From: Burkholderia sp. BCC1644
Lineage (GTDB): Bacteria > Pseudomonadota > Gammaproteobacteria > Burkholderiales > Burkholderiaceae
Assembly: GCF_902833225.1 (NCBI RefSeq)
Contig: NZ_CADFEI010000019.1
Location: forward strand, 1-64,000
DNA: 64,000 bases
Reading direction: 5' to 3'
In this document: positions 1 to 8,420 of the stretch, in pieces
Numbering within the stretch: the first letter of the stretch is position 1
Layout of the letters: each line of letters starts with the position of its first letter
Notes under the pieces: model-generated
What the model was told of the DNA's origin: nothing
Databases searched by the model: none
What the model saw: only the letters and a program-made list of their open reading frames with translations
Program-made: the position numbers and the translations under genes

Positions 1-260
1 AGGTAGGTCACTTCGCCGCCGGTCGGCTCGATCAGGCCGGCGATGATGCGCAGCAGCGTCGACTTGCCCGAGCCGGAACGGCCGAGCAGCCCGACGATCT
101 CGCCTTCGCGCAGCGACAGGTTCGCGTCGTCGAGCACGAGCAGCTCGCCCTGCGTCTTGTTGAAGCCGCGGCAGACGTGATCGACCCGCAGGATTTCCTC
201 ACCGAGGCGCGGCGGCTGGGACGTCTGGACGGGGGCGTTTACAGCATTCGGATTGTGCAT
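1..260 (-). CDS. NitT/TauT-type ABC transporter ATP-binding protein, N-terminal part (cut by window edge)
   Basis: Only the first 86 or so residues are in the window; the gene runs off the left edge. The translation starts [12 protein letters not shown] and contains a clear Walker A motif, GRSGSGKST, near residue 60, followed by [16 protein letters not shown]. This is the nucleotide-binding subunit that would power the membrane permease encoded 22 bp upstream in the same orientation (283-2040). Together they resemble the nitrate/sulfonate/taurine family of importers. No periplasmic binding protein is seen nearby, and the substrate cannot be read from the sequence. In many Burkholderia the ATPase partner of such a double permease has an extra C-terminal domain, but that part lies outside the window. 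Confidence 0.9.
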   Translation of the reverse strand, partial: MHNPNAVNAPVQTSQPPRLGEEILRVDHVCRGFNKTQGELLVLDDANLSLREGEIVGLLGRSGSGKSTLLRIIAGLIEPTGGEVTY

Positions 261-282
261 CGCGTTTCGCTCTCAATCGGTC

Positions 283-2040
283 TCAGTCGAGCCGCAGCTT
301 CGCTTCGGCGAAGGCATACAGCGGGCGCCACAGCAGGCGGTTGAACAGGGTGACGAACAGGGACATCACGGCGATGCCCAGGATGATCTTCGGGAAATCG
401 CCGGCAGCCGTGGTCTGTGCGATGTACGCGCCGAGGCCGTGCGCCTCGATCTTGGTGTTGCCCCACTGGACGGCTTCCGACACGATGCTCGCGTTCCACG
501 CGCCGCCAGACGCGGTGATCGCACCGGTCACGTAGTACGGGAAAATGCCGGGCAGGATCGCCTGCCGCCACCACTGCCAGCCGCGGATGCGGAAATTCGT
601 CGCCGCTTCGCGATAGTCGTTCGGGTAGGACGTTGCACCGGCAATCACGTTGAACAGGATATACCACTGCGTGCCGAGCACGATCAGCGGCGACAGCCAG
701 ATGTCCGGGTTCAGGTGAAAGCGCGCGATCACGATCACGAACACCGGGAACAGCAGGTTGGCCGGGAACGCGGCGAGGAACTGTGCGAGCGGCTGCAGCT
801 TCTCGGCCAGCCTCGGGCGCAGCCCGACCCACACGCCGATCGGCACCCAGATCACGGATGCGATCGCGATCAGCACGACCACGCGCAGCAGCGTGATGAG
901 CCCGAGCACGATCACGTGGCCGACCTCGGCCATCGTCACGCCGGTCGACACGAAGCTGATGACGCGCCACACGATATAGGCCGTGCCGATCAGCACGAGG
1001 ATCGCCCACGTGATGTCGACGGTGCGCGACGCCTTCTTCTCGACACGCGGCAGCGAAAAACGCATCGCGCCCGACAGCGGCAGGCGCAGCGGAATCCGCG
1101 CGGCCTTCGCGAACAACCAGCCGGCCGGCACGAGCAGCTGATGAATCAGGCGCGTGCGGCGCACGAGGTCGAGCAGCCAGGATTGCGGCGCATCGCCCGA
1201 TGCGGTGTTCTCCATCCGGAACTTGTCGGCCCACGCGATGAGCGGGCGGAACAGCAACTGGTCATACGCGAGGATCACGACCGTCATCGTGACGATCACC
1301 CAGCCGATCGCGCCGAGGTTCTTGTCCGAGATCGCCTGCGCGAGATACGCGCCGATGCCCGGCAGCGTGATCGTCTGGTTGCCGACGGTGATCGCCTCCG
1401 ACGCGACGACGAAGAACCAGCCGCCCGACATCGACATCATCATGTTCCAGATCAGGCCCGGCATCGAGAACGGCACTTCGAGCTTCCAGAAGCGCTGCCA
1501 GGACGTCAGGTGGAAGCCCCGCGACACTTCGTCCAGGTCGCGCGGCACCGTGCGCAGCGACTGGTAGAAGCTGAACGTCATGTTCCAGGCCTGCGCGGTG
1601 AAAATCGCGAAGATCGCCGCGAGCTCCGCGCCGAGCACGCGGCTCGGGAACAACGCGAGGAAGAACGTGACGGTAAACGAGATGAAGCCGAGCACCGGTA
1701 CCGACTGCAGGATGTCGAGGATCGGGATCAGCACCATGCCCGCGCGGCGGCTCTTGGCCGCGAGCGTGCCGTAGACGAGCGTAAACGCGAGCGACGCGAC
1801 CATTGCCGCGAGCATCCGCAGCGTGGTCCGCAACGCGTATTCGGGCAGGCTCGACGGATCGAGCGAAATCTTCTGCGTCTGCAGCGTCCCGATCGGCGCC
1901 ATCGTTTCGTGGAAACCGACGACCGCCATCGCGATCAGGCAGATGATCAGCGGAAACGCGATGAAGTCCCACCGGTTCGGCAGAACGCGCCACGCGGACG
2001 CGTTGGCGGTCCGGTTCGGATTGAAGAATCCGACGTCCAT
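283..2040 (-). CDS. NitT/TauT-type ABC transporter, fused two-domain permease
   Basis: This is a 585-residue inner-membrane permease holding two binding-protein-dependent transport domains in one chain, roughly residues 80-270 and 385-570. Each half carries an EAA-type cytoplasmic loop: near 'DEVSRGFHLTSWQRFWKLEVP' in the first half and 'YREAATNFRIRGWQWWRQAILP' in the second. Most family members encode one domain and dimerise, so the fusion makes a built-in pseudo-dimer. I placed the start at the ATG of MDVGFFNPN. Open sequence extends further upstream but has no membrane-protein character and lies in the intergenic region. The gene is directly followed by its ATPase (1-260) with a 22 bp gap, so the two are probably co-transcribed. 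The substrate is unknown. Confidence 0.9.
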   Translation of the reverse strand: MDVGFFNPNRTANASAWRVLPNRWDFIAFPLIICLIAMAVVGFHETMAPIGTLQTQKISLDPSSLPEYALRTTLRMLAAMVASLAFTLVYGTLAAKSRRAGMVLIPILDILQSVPVLGFISFTVTFFLALFPSRVLGAELAAIFAIFTAQAWNMTFSFYQSLRTVPRDLDEVSRGFHLTSWQRFWKLEVPFSMPGLIWNMMMSMSGGWFFVVASEAITVGNQTITLPGIGAYLAQAISDKNLGAIGWVIVTMTVVILAYDQLLFRPLIAWADKFRMENTASGDAPQSWLLDLVRRTRLIHQLLVPAGWLFAKAARIPLRLPLSGAMRFSLPRVEKKASRTVDITWAILVLIGTAYIVWRVISFVSTGVTMAEVGHVIVLGLITLLRVVVLIAIASVIWVPIGVWVGLRPRLAEKLQPLAQFLAAFPANLLFPVFVIVIARFHLNPDIWLSPLIVLGTQWYILFNVIAGATSYPNDYREAATNFRIRGWQWWRQAILPGIFPYYVTGAITASGGAWNASIVSEAVQWGNTKIEAHGLGAYIAQTTAAGDFPKIILGIAVMSLFVTLFNRLLWRPLYAFAEAKLRLD

Positions 2041-2484
2041 CAGGCGCCCTCCCCGGTAAGGCCGAACGAAGCCGGCAGTCGATGTTGATTCATGGCAAAG
2101 CGCACGGGCGCGGTAATTCGATTGACTGACGATCTCGCGCACGCGCGATGCGCCGTGCGTGCAAGCTGCACCCGCGCTCCCGGGCGAGTCGGCCCGCGAC
2201 GGCACGACACTACACCAACCTGTATTTCAGGTACAACCGTCCGGGGGCGGCGCACGGATCGTGCCCGACGCGCGGGCGGACGGCCGGTGCACGGTACGGA
2301 GCAACCCGGCCTGAGTCCTTCGGCCGGCAGCAGGCCCGAATTATGCCGTGATCCGGCCCGGCCGGGAACCCGCCAGCCGCACACGGGCGCAATCCGTGTC
2401 CGGCGTCACGAGCCGGATGTGGCGAAGCGGGTATGATCGGGGCTAGCCCCCTTGGGGATCGATCGACGAGCGGGAGGAAAGGGA
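2041..2484. other. Divergent intergenic region between ABC permease and a small gene
   Basis: This 444 bp region separates two divergent genes and has no convincing coding sequence; open frames across it look like GC-rich noise. It should hold the promoters of both genes. A TATGAT -10-like hexamer lies at 2432-2437, about 50 bp before the small gene at 2485. A 5 bp inverted repeat (ACCTG-TATTT-CAGGT, 2218-2232) sits in a locally A+T-richer spot and could be a regulator site for the transporter, but it is short. Confidence 0.4.
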
Positions 2485-2751
2485 ATGGCAGGAAACTTGG
2501 TGATCGTCTGCCGCGATCAGGATGCCGACGCGTTCTACGAACTGATGCAGGAGTATGGGTCGTTCCAGACGCGGCTGTCGTCGACGGCATGGTACCTGAA
2601 CATGAACGTCGTGCCGGAATCGCTGCAGGAGGAAATCCTGGAGCGCCTCGGCCGGTATACGACCGTCTACATCTTCGAGGCCACCACCGTGACCTACAAC
2701 ACCATCGACAGCAACGCGGCCGAGACGCTCGGCACGCTGTTCGGCGAATGA
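2485..2751 (+). CDS. Small conserved-looking protein, possible Cas2/VapD-like ferredoxin fold
   Basis: An 88-residue protein (MAGNLVIVCRDQDADAF...) preceded by a good ribosome binding site (GGGAGGAAAGGG). I do not recognise a named family with certainty. The pattern is a hydrophobic strand (LVIVCR), a helix with 'ELMQEYGSF', then 'TRLSSTAWYLNM', a second helix (ESLQEEILERLG) and a strand 'TTVYIFEAT'. This resembles the strand-helix-strand-strand-helix-strand layout and the 'YG...L.ST.W' spacing of small SinR/Cas2/VapD-like ferredoxin-fold proteins. The catalytic-type aspartate at the end of strand 1 is not clearly placed. No toxin-antitoxin partner or cas gene is adjacent. Coding looks real; the fold is an inference. 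Confidence 0.6.
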   Translation: MAGNLVIVCRDQDADAFYELMQEYGSFQTRLSSTAWYLNMNVVPESLQEEILERLGRYTTVYIFEATTVTYNTIDSNAAETLGTLFGE

Positions 2752-2793
2752 TGCCGCGCGGCGCCCGCCCGGCCGGGCAGGCGCCGCAGCCGC

Positions 2794-4110
2794 TTACGCG
2801 GCCTGTGCGTGGGGTTCGTCCTTCGGCACAACTTCAAACGGGAATGTCATCGCGACGCGCAGGCCGCCTTCGGGGCGGTTGCCGATGTCGCACGCCCCGC
2901 CCAGCCTGAGCACCAGCCGCTCGACGATCGCAAGCCCGAGCCCGCTGTGGCCGTTCCCGCCGCGCGCGGGGTCGAGCCGCACGAACGGCCGCGTCGCGGC
3001 CGCCAGGTCGCGCGGCGCAATCCCGCCGCCGCTGTCGCTGACCGACAACACATAGCCGGTCGGCGTGCGCGCCGTCTCGACGATCACCGGCGGCGCGCCA
3101 TACGCATGCGCGTTGTCCAGCAGGTTCGACAGGATCCGGTCGAGCGTGGCCGTCGGCAGCCGGAAGCCCGGATCGGCGTCGAGCCGCGTCTGGACCGTCG
3201 GCGCGTTCGGCGCGACCGCGCGATAGCTGCGTGCGATCCGCTCGCAAGCCTGGTCGACCGACACCGGTTCGCTGCGGTCGGACCCGCCGTGCGCGAACAC
3301 CAGGAACTGGTCGACGATGTGCGACATCGAGTCGACATCGCGCACGACACCGTCGCGCAACCGCGCGTCGTCCATCATTTCCGCCCGCAGGCGCATCCGC
3401 GCGAGCGGCGTGCGCAGGTCGTGCGCAACGCCCGCCAGCATCACCGCGCGATCGCTCTCGGCCTGCGACACCTGCTCCACCATCTGGTTGAAGCCGTGCG
3501 TGAGCTGGCGCAGCTCGCGCGGGCCGCGCTCGCGCAGCGGCGGCACCGGCTGCCCGCGGCCGAAACGCGCGACCGCGCGCGCGAGCGAGCGCAGCGGCTG
3601 CTGCAGCTGCCAGGCCGCGAACAGCGCGGCGATCACGCCGGCCGAGAAGATCGTGCCGAGCCACAGCAGCATCCGGTCGAGCGAGCGCGGCGGCCGCAGC
3701 GGCTGCACGGGCACCACGATCCAGTTGCGGTCGGCCGGCTCCTTCACCCACAGCACGGGCGGATGGCCGGGTGCGCCGATCTCGACCTGCGTGCCGGGCG
3801 GCATGCGGTCGCTCACGTCGTCGCGAAAACGCTTGAGCGGCGGCGGCAGCCCCGCATCGCCGCCCGTCGGGATGTCGGCGCTGCCCGGCGCCACGAGCCG
3901 CACGCGCGACGGCAGCGGCTGGTCCGGCGTGCGCTCGACGTGCTGGCGCACCGCATCGACGAGGAACGAGGCCTCCTCGACCGCATAACGCGTCTGCATC
4001 TGGTTGCGCTCGAGCCGCATCGCGAAGAACCACGCGAAGTGCGACAGGAGCAGGACACCGACGACGAGCAGCGCCAGCCGCCCGAACAGTGAATCAATGG
4101 GTTTGCGCAT
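2794..4110 (-). CDS. EnvZ-type sensor histidine kinase
   Basis: A 438-residue inner-membrane sensor kinase. Two membrane segments (about 10-31 and 146-168) flank a periplasmic sensor region, followed by a HAMP linker and the dimerisation box AGVAHDLRTPLARMR with the phosphorylated His at 230. The catalytic ATPase domain has its N-box Asn near 333 (SNLLDNA), the G1 box DSGGGI (359-364) and the G2 box GLGL (390-393). The His-box sequence is close to EnvZ. The gene overlaps the end of the response-regulator gene (4094-4819) by 17 bp, so the pair is translationally coupled. The ATG of MRKPIDSLFG was chosen because it directly precedes the first membrane segment. The signal sensed is unknown; osmotic or envelope stress is plausible from homology. 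Confidence 0.93.
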   Translation of the reverse strand: MRKPIDSLFGRLALLVVGVLLLSHFAWFFAMRLERNQMQTRYAVEEASFLVDAVRQHVERTPDQPLPSRVRLVAPGSADIPTGGDAGLPPPLKRFRDDVSDRMPPGTQVEIGAPGHPPVLWVKEPADRNWIVVPVQPLRPPRSLDRMLLWLGTIFSAGVIAALFAAWQLQQPLRSLARAVARFGRGQPVPPLRERGPRELRQLTHGFNQMVEQVSQAESDRAVMLAGVAHDLRTPLARMRLRAEMMDDARLRDGVVRDVDSMSHIVDQFLVFAHGGSDRSEPVSVDQACERIARSYRAVAPNAPTVQTRLDADPGFRLPTATLDRILSNLLDNAHAYGAPPVIVETARTPTGYVLSVSDSGGGIAPRDLAAATRPFVRLDPARGGNGHSGLGLAIVERLVLRLGGACDIGNRPEGGLRVAMTFPFEVVPKDEPHAQAA

Positions 4111-4819
4111 GAGCCTCGCCGTCGGGCACGAACACGTAGCCGCGCCCGCGCACCGTCTGGATGAAGCGCGGCGTCGACGGATCCGTTTCGAGGATGCGGC
4201 GCAGGCGCCACACCTGGACGTCGATGCCGCGGTCGGTACCGTCGTACTCGGGCCCGTGCAGCAGCTCGAGCAGCCGCTCGCGCGTGAGCGTGCGCAGCGC
4301 ATGGTTCACGAAGATCTTCAGCAGCGCGAATTCGCTGCTCGACAGCGTGGCCGGCTTGCCGTCGACCGACAGCGTGCGCGCCTGGAAGTCGAGCAGGAAG
4401 CGGCCGAACGCGAACGGCTCGCGCTGTTCGGGCGCGGCCGCCGACGGCGTCGCACGGCGGCGGCGCAGCACGGCCTGCACGCGCGCGAGCAACTCGCGCG
4501 GGTTGAACGGCTTGCCGAGGTAGTCGTCCGCGCCGAGTTCGAGCCCGACGATGCGGTCGACGTCGTCCGCCCGCGCGGTCAACATGATCACGGGGATGTC
4601 GTCGCCGGCCGCGCGCAACTGGCGCAGCGCGGTCAGGCCATCCACGCCCGGCATCATCAGGTCCAGCACGATCAGGTCGGGCCGCTCGCGCTCGAGGCGC
4701 TTCTCGAGCGTCGCCGCGTCGTGCAGCACGGACACTTCCATCCCCTGGCGCACGAGATAGTCGCGCAGCAGGTCTCGGAGTTCTTGGTCGTCGTCGACGA
4801 TGAGGATCTGGGTAGTCAT
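4094..4819 (-). CDS. OmpR-family response regulator
   Basis: A 241-residue DNA-binding response regulator. The receiver domain (1-115) has the acidic pair D10/D11, phospho-acceptor D53 in VLDLMMPG, T81 and K103 (GKPFNPRELLARV). The C-terminal winged helix (about 135-232) ends with RFIQTVRGRGYVFVP. Similarity to OmpR extends through the 'VDRIVGLELGADDY' segment. It is the first gene of an operon with the overlapping sensor kinase. It is divergent from the periplasmic Spy/CpxP-like gene at 5044, and the shared intergenic region carries repeated GGTTAC elements that may be its own sites. Regulation of envelope genes is the likely role; the exact regulon is inference. Confidence 0.93.
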   Translation of the reverse strand: MTTQILIVDDDQELRDLLRDYLVRQGMEVSVLHDAATLEKRLERERPDLIVLDLMMPGVDGLTALRQLRAAGDDIPVIMLTARADDVDRIVGLELGADDYLGKPFNPRELLARVQAVLRRRRATPSAAAPEQREPFAFGRFLLDFQARTLSVDGKPATLSSSEFALLKIFVNHALRTLTRERLLELLHGPEYDGTDRGIDVQVWRLRRILETDPSTPRFIQTVRGRGYVFVPDGEAHAQTH

Positions 4820-5043
4820 GGCTCGAAGTTTACCGCGCGAGGGCGGAGTCGAAGAACGAAACAAAGGGACGAAAGGGTTACTGCGGGTTACCGCGCAAGG
4901 GAACTGTAATGCGCGGTAACCGGGCCGCCGCCCCACGTAACACCGGCCGGGGCCTGCATCGCTAACCTGCGTCTTACCGGATGCGGTACCCGACTTTCCC
5001 GGCACCGCATCGCCGGACCCTTTGGATACAAGGAGTTTCTGAA
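4820..5043. promoter_or_regulatory. Divergent control region with tandem and inverted GGTTAC repeats
   Basis: Between the response regulator and the Spy-like gene lie two direct copies of GGGTTAC (4875-4881 and 4885-4891), exactly 10 bp apart. A perfect 11 bp inverted repeat, GGTTACCGCGC / GCGCGGTAACC, has arms at 4886-4896 and 4911-4921. A further GTAAC is at 4937-4941. Tandem sites one helical turn apart are typical of OmpR-family regulators, so this may be an autoregulatory site that also controls the periplasmic protein. The binding is inferred, not shown. Confidence 0.5.
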
Positions 5044-5595
5044 ATGTATAAGAAGACTTCCCGCGTGGCCATCGCGGCCGCCACCGTGCTCGCTCTCGCA
5101 TTCGGCACTGCGCATGCCGCGCAGCCCAACGACATGCCGCCTCCGGGCGGCCCCGGCATGCACCAGATGCACGGCGGGCATGAAGGCGGCCCGTTCGGCG
5201 CCGTCATGAAACTGCACGACCAGCTGAAGCTCAATGCGTCGCAGGAACAGCAGTGGCAGGCTGCCGTCAACACGATGAAGCAGAACCATGACGCGATGCG
5301 CAAGAGCCACGAGCAGATGCGCGAGCAGTTCAAGGCGCAGCAGAACCAGCCGATCCTCGACCTGAGCGCGATGCAATCGGCCCGCCAGCAGGCCGAGGCG
5401 CAGAACGCGCAACTGCGCGAGCAGACTACCGCCGCATGGCTCACGTTCTACAACGGGCTGAACGACCAGCAGAAGACGATGGTCAGCACGGCGCTCAAGC
5501 AGCAGTTCGCGAAGATGGAGCAGCGCCACGAGAAGATGAAGGAGCGCTGGGAGCAGCATCGCGCCGCCAAGGGCGCATCGGCGCCGGCGCAGTAA
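5044..5595 (+). CDS. Periplasmic Spy/CpxP-like (LTXXQ-motif) protein
   Basis: A 183-residue exported protein. A signal peptide (MYKKTSRVAIAAATVLALAFGTAHA) is followed by a His/Met/Gly-rich stretch (HQMHGGHEGG) and long amphipathic helices rich in Gln, Lys and Glu (LKLNASQEQQWQAAVNTMKQ). This layout fits the Spy/CpxP family of periplasmic helical chaperones and stress-signalling modulators. The His/Met-rich segment could bind metal. The ribosome binding site AAGGAG sits at the right distance from the ATG at 5044. It is divergent from an OmpR/EnvZ-type pair, which suggests it is controlled by, or feeds back on, that system. Confidence 0.8.
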   Translation: MYKKTSRVAIAAATVLALAFGTAHAAQPNDMPPPGGPGMHQMHGGHEGGPFGAVMKLHDQLKLNASQEQQWQAAVNTMKQNHDAMRKSHEQMREQFKAQQNQPILDLSAMQSARQQAEAQNAQLREQTTAAWLTFYNGLNDQQKTMVSTALKQQFAKMEQRHEKMKERWEQHRAAKGASAPAQ

Positions 5596-5627
5596 GCCGG
5601 CTGGCCGCTCCGCGGAGCGGCGCCGGA

Positions 5628-5660
5628 GGGGACGCGGGCACCGGCCCGCGTCCCCTTTTT
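5628..5660 (+). terminator. Intrinsic terminator after the Spy-like gene
   Basis: A perfect 11 bp stem (GGGGACGCGGG, 5628-5638, with CCCGCGTCCCC, 5645-5655), a 6-base loop and five T residues follow the stop codon by about 30 bp. It lies between convergent genes. Confidence 0.85.
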
Positions 5661-5664
5661 CGTT

Positions 5665-6363
5665 TCAGGCGACGTCGAACAGCAGCACCTCGGCCGCCCG
5701 GCCGCGCGCGAACGCCACTGCGTCCACGCCGCCGATCCGCGCGCCGTCGCCGGCGGCCAGCGCGCGGCCGTTGACCTCGACGTCGCCGCGCACCACATGC
5801 ACGTAGGTGCTGCGCCCGGCACGCAGATCGAACGTCGCCGCCTCGTCGCCGTCGATCAGCCCCGCGAAGATGCGGGCGTCCGCACGCATCGACAGCGCGC
5901 CGTCGCCGCCATCCGGCGCCGCGACGAGCCGCAGCCGCCCGCGTTTCTCGTCGTCGGCGAAATGCCGTTCCTCGTAGCCGGGCCGCTCGCCCCGCTCGGC
6001 CGGCTGCAGCCAGATCTGCAGCAGATGCAGCGGACGGTCGCGCGACGGGTTGGTTTCGCTGTGCACGAGCCCCGTGCCGGCGCTCATCCGCTGGACGCCG
6101 CCGGCGCGGACGATCGCGCCGCAGCCAAGGCTGTCGCGGTGCGCGAGCGTGCCGTCCAGTACGTAGGTCACGATCTCCACGTCGCGCCGCTGCTGCATCC
6201 CGAACCCGCGCGTCGGCGCGATCCGGTCCTCGCTCAGCACGTGCAGCGCGCCGACCGGCGGATACGCGTTCGCGGCACGGCCAGCGGACGAAAAGCTGTG
6301 ACTCGATTCGAGCCAGCCTTGGTGCGTGTGACAGCGGTCTTCGGCGCGGCGGATCTGGAACAT
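5665..6363 (-). CDS. Pirin family protein (bicupin)
   Basis: A 232-residue pirin. The N-terminal cupin holds the family's conserved region 'GFGMQQRRDVEIVTYVLDGTLAHRDS', then 'GGVQRMSAGTGLVHSETNPS', which supplies the metal-binding His and Glu residues. The C-terminal half is the second, degenerate cupin. Family members include quercetin 2,3-dioxygenase-like YhhW/YhaK and stress-related proteins; the substrate cannot be told here. The start is the ATG at 6363 (MFQIRRAEDR), matching the usual family N-terminus. It is convergent with the Spy-like gene and divergent from the amino-acid importer. Confidence 0.88.
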   Translation of the reverse strand: MFQIRRAEDRCHTHQGWLESSHSFSSAGRAANAYPPVGALHVLSEDRIAPTRGFGMQQRRDVEIVTYVLDGTLAHRDSLGCGAIVRAGGVQRMSAGTGLVHSETNPSRDRPLHLLQIWLQPAERGERPGYEERHFADDEKRGRLRLVAAPDGGDGALSMRADARIFAGLIDGDEAATFDLRAGRSTYVHVVRGDVEVNGRALAAGDGARIGGVDAVAFARGRAAEVLLFDVA

Positions 6364-6732
6364 GGCGCGGACACTCCGGGGGCAGGATTCTTTCTTCGTT
6401 CGGGTTTACCTCGACTGTAGGGGGACACCGAACGCGCCACAATCCGCCGCCGCCGCACCGCATCGTTGCACCCGCGAGACCAATCACCAGAATATTCGTT
6501 GCGAATGCCACTGTTGCCGCAACAACCGAATCGAAGAATCGATCGATCGCGCCGGATTGCCGTTTTCCGGGTATCGCGTTCGGGTAAAATACCGCCCTTT
6601 TGGCGTTCGCCGTTCCGGCGGCCGCCAACGCCCAAGCGCCGTTCGGCGAATTTTGGCCGTCTAGAATACGCCGCGGCGCCCGGTACGACCGGCCGCGAGC
6701 GCCCCCGGAAAGTCAGCAACAGAAGGATGGAA
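6364..6732. other. Divergent intergenic region, pirin / amino-acid importer
   Basis: 369 bp without a supported gene. It holds two small inverted repeats close together: ATTCG-TTG-CGAAT (6494-6506) and TGTTGC-C-GCAACA (6512-6524). These are plausible operator halves for either divergent gene. A TAAAAT -10-like hexamer at 6585-6590 could serve the importer operon, giving a leader of about 135 nt. Confidence 0.4.
6585..6590 (+). promoter_or_regulatory. Candidate -10 element for the HisJ-HisP-type operon
   Basis: TAAAAT matches the TANAAT type that recurs close upstream of genes in this window. A good -35 is not evident, so this is weak support. Confidence 0.3.
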
Positions 6733-7515
6733 ATGAAGAAGGCCGCCCTGTGCGCCGCCCTCGCCCTCGTGGCGGGCAGCGCCTTCGCGAAGGAGTGGAA
6801 GACCGTGCGGATCGGTGTCGATGCCAGCTACCCGCCGTTCGAGTCGACCGCACCGAGCGGTGAGATCGTCGGTTTCGATGTCGATCTCACCAAGGAAATC
6901 TGCAAGCGGATCAACGTGAAATGCGTGTGGGTGGCGCAGGATCTCGACGGAATCATCCCGGCGCTGAAGGCCAAGAAGTACGACGTCATCGTGTCGTCGC
7001 TGACCGTCACCGACAAGCGCCGCGAGCAGATCGACTTCTCCGACAAGGTGTACGACGCACCGGCGCGCATGATCGCGAAGACCGGCTCGCCGCTGCTGCC
7101 GACGGTCGCGTCGCTGAAGGGCAAGCGCGTCGGCGTCGAGCAGGGCTCGACGCAGGAAACCTACGCGAAGGCGTACTGGGAACCGCAGGGCGTGACGATC
7201 ATTCCTTACCAGAACCAGGACCAGGTCTATGCCGATCTCGGCTCGGGCCGCCTCGACGCGACGCTGCAGGACGAGCTGCAGGCCGACTACGGCTTCCTGC
7301 GCACGCCGCGCGGCAAGGGCTTCGCGTTCGCCGGGCCGGAAGTGAAGGATCCGAAAACGATCGGCGACGGCACCGCGATCGGCCTGCGCAAGGACGATAC
7401 GGACCTGAAGCTCAAGATCAACAAGGCGCTGGCCGACATGCACAAGGACGGCACGTACGACCGGCTGTCGCACAAGTACTTCTCGTTCAGCGTCTATTCG
7501 GCTTCGGCCCGCTGA
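6733..7515 (+). CDS. Periplasmic binding protein for basic amino acids (HisJ/ArgT type)
   Basis: A 260-residue type II periplasmic binding protein, the same length as E. coli HisJ and ArgT. The signal peptide MKKAALCAALALVAGSAFA is followed by KEWKTVRIGVDASYPPFES and the ligand-pocket segment GFDVDLTKEIC. It contains VSSLTVTDKRREQIDFSDKVY and a D-residue-rich second lobe (YADLGSGRLDATLQDE). It should capture lysine, arginine, ornithine or histidine for the permease-ATPase complex encoded next. I chose the second of two close ATGs (6733) because AAGGA is 5 bp upstream of it. A hairpin between this gene and the permease genes may keep the binding protein in excess. Confidence 0.93.
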   Translation: MKKAALCAALALVAGSAFAKEWKTVRIGVDASYPPFESTAPSGEIVGFDVDLTKEICKRINVKCVWVAQDLDGIIPALKAKKYDVIVSSLTVTDKRREQIDFSDKVYDAPARMIAKTGSPLLPTVASLKGKRVGVEQGSTQETYAKAYWEPQGVTIIPYQNQDQVYADLGSGRLDATLQDELQADYGFLRTPRGKGFAFAGPEVKDPKTIGDGTAIGLRKDDTDLKLKINKALADMHKDGTYDRLSHKYFSFSVYSASAR

Positions 7516-7535
7516 GCGCCGACAAGAAGAAGCAA

Positions 7536-7561
7536 CGGATGCGGGGGCGGCCCCGTATCCG
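7536..7561 (+). other. Intra-operon hairpin after the binding-protein gene
   Basis: An 11 bp stem with one G.T pair (CGGATGCGGGG, 7536-7546, with CCCCGTATCCG, 7551-7561), a 4-base loop and no T-run. Such hairpins after the binding-protein gene commonly stabilise its message or attenuate the downstream permease genes. The 215 bp gap to the permease gene contains nothing else I can name. Confidence 0.55.
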
Positions 7562-7730
7562 CGCAGTACAGGCAGTCAACCACGCGCCGCCCGCCCCCTT
7601 GCCCGCCGCTCGCGACGGGCTCGCCCGGCACCGTTGCCGGGGCGGACGGTCATGATACGCACGGGGCGTTCCGCGCAGCTTGGCGGGCGCGTCTTTCGCG
7701 GCGCACTGCGTGCGCCGTCAAGGACCACAT

Positions 7731-8420
7731 ATGTTTCTACAAGGTTACGGCCCGCTGATCCTCGCTGGCACCTGGCAAACCGTCAAACTGGCGGTGCTTT
7801 CGCTCGCGCTGTCGTTCCTGCTGGGGCTGCTCGGCGCAGGCGCGAAGCTGTCGCGCAACCGCTTCACGAGCGGCGTCGGCACCGTCTACACGACGCTGAT
7901 CCGCGGCGTACCCGACCTCGTGCTGATGCTCCTGCTGTTCTACAGCCTGCAGATCTGGCTGAACATGGCGACCGACGCACTCGGCTGGGACCAGATCGAC
8001 ATCGACCCGTTCCTCGCCGGCGTGCTCGTGCTCGGCTTCATCTACGGCGCGTACTTCACCGAGACATTCCGCGGTGCGTTCCTGTCGGTGCCGCGCGGCC
8101 AGCTCGAGGCCGGCAGCGCATACGGGATGACGAACTGGCAGGTATTCACGCGGATCATGTTCCCGCAGATGATGCGCTTCGCGCTGCCGGGCATCGGCAA
8201 CAACTGGCAGGTGCTCGTGAAATCGACCGCGCTCGTGTCGATCATCGGCCTGGCCGACGTCGTGAAGGCATCGCAGGACGCCGGCAAGGGCACGCTGCGG
8301 TTCTTCTTCTTCACGCTGATCGCGGGTGCGGTCTACCTCGCCATCACGACGATCTCGAACTTCGTGCTGATGTGGCTCGAAAAGCGCTACTCGACCGGTG
8401 TCCGCAAGGCTGACCTATGA
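7731..8420 (+). CDS. hisQ: Basic amino acid ABC transporter permease, HisQ type
   Basis: A 229-residue inner-membrane permease starting MFLQGYGPLILAGTWQTVKL, with about five membrane helices and the EAA-type loop 'GQLEAGSAYGMTNWQVFTRIMFPQ'. HisQ of enteric bacteria is 228 residues. It pairs with the HisM-type permease, whose start codon overlaps this stop codon (ATGA, 8417-8420). The next gene is the ATPase, giving the full Q-M-P order. Substrates are probably histidine and/or lysine, arginine and ornithine, from family knowledge. Confidence 0.92.
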   Translation: MFLQGYGPLILAGTWQTVKLAVLSLALSFLLGLLGAGAKLSRNRFTSGVGTVYTTLIRGVPDLVLMLLLFYSLQIWLNMATDALGWDQIDIDPFLAGVLVLGFIYGAYFTETFRGAFLSVPRGQLEAGSAYGMTNWQVFTRIMFPQMMRFALPGIGNNWQVLVKSTALVSIIGLADVVKASQDAGKGTLRFFFFTLIAGAVYLAITTISNFVLMWLEKRYSTGVRKADL

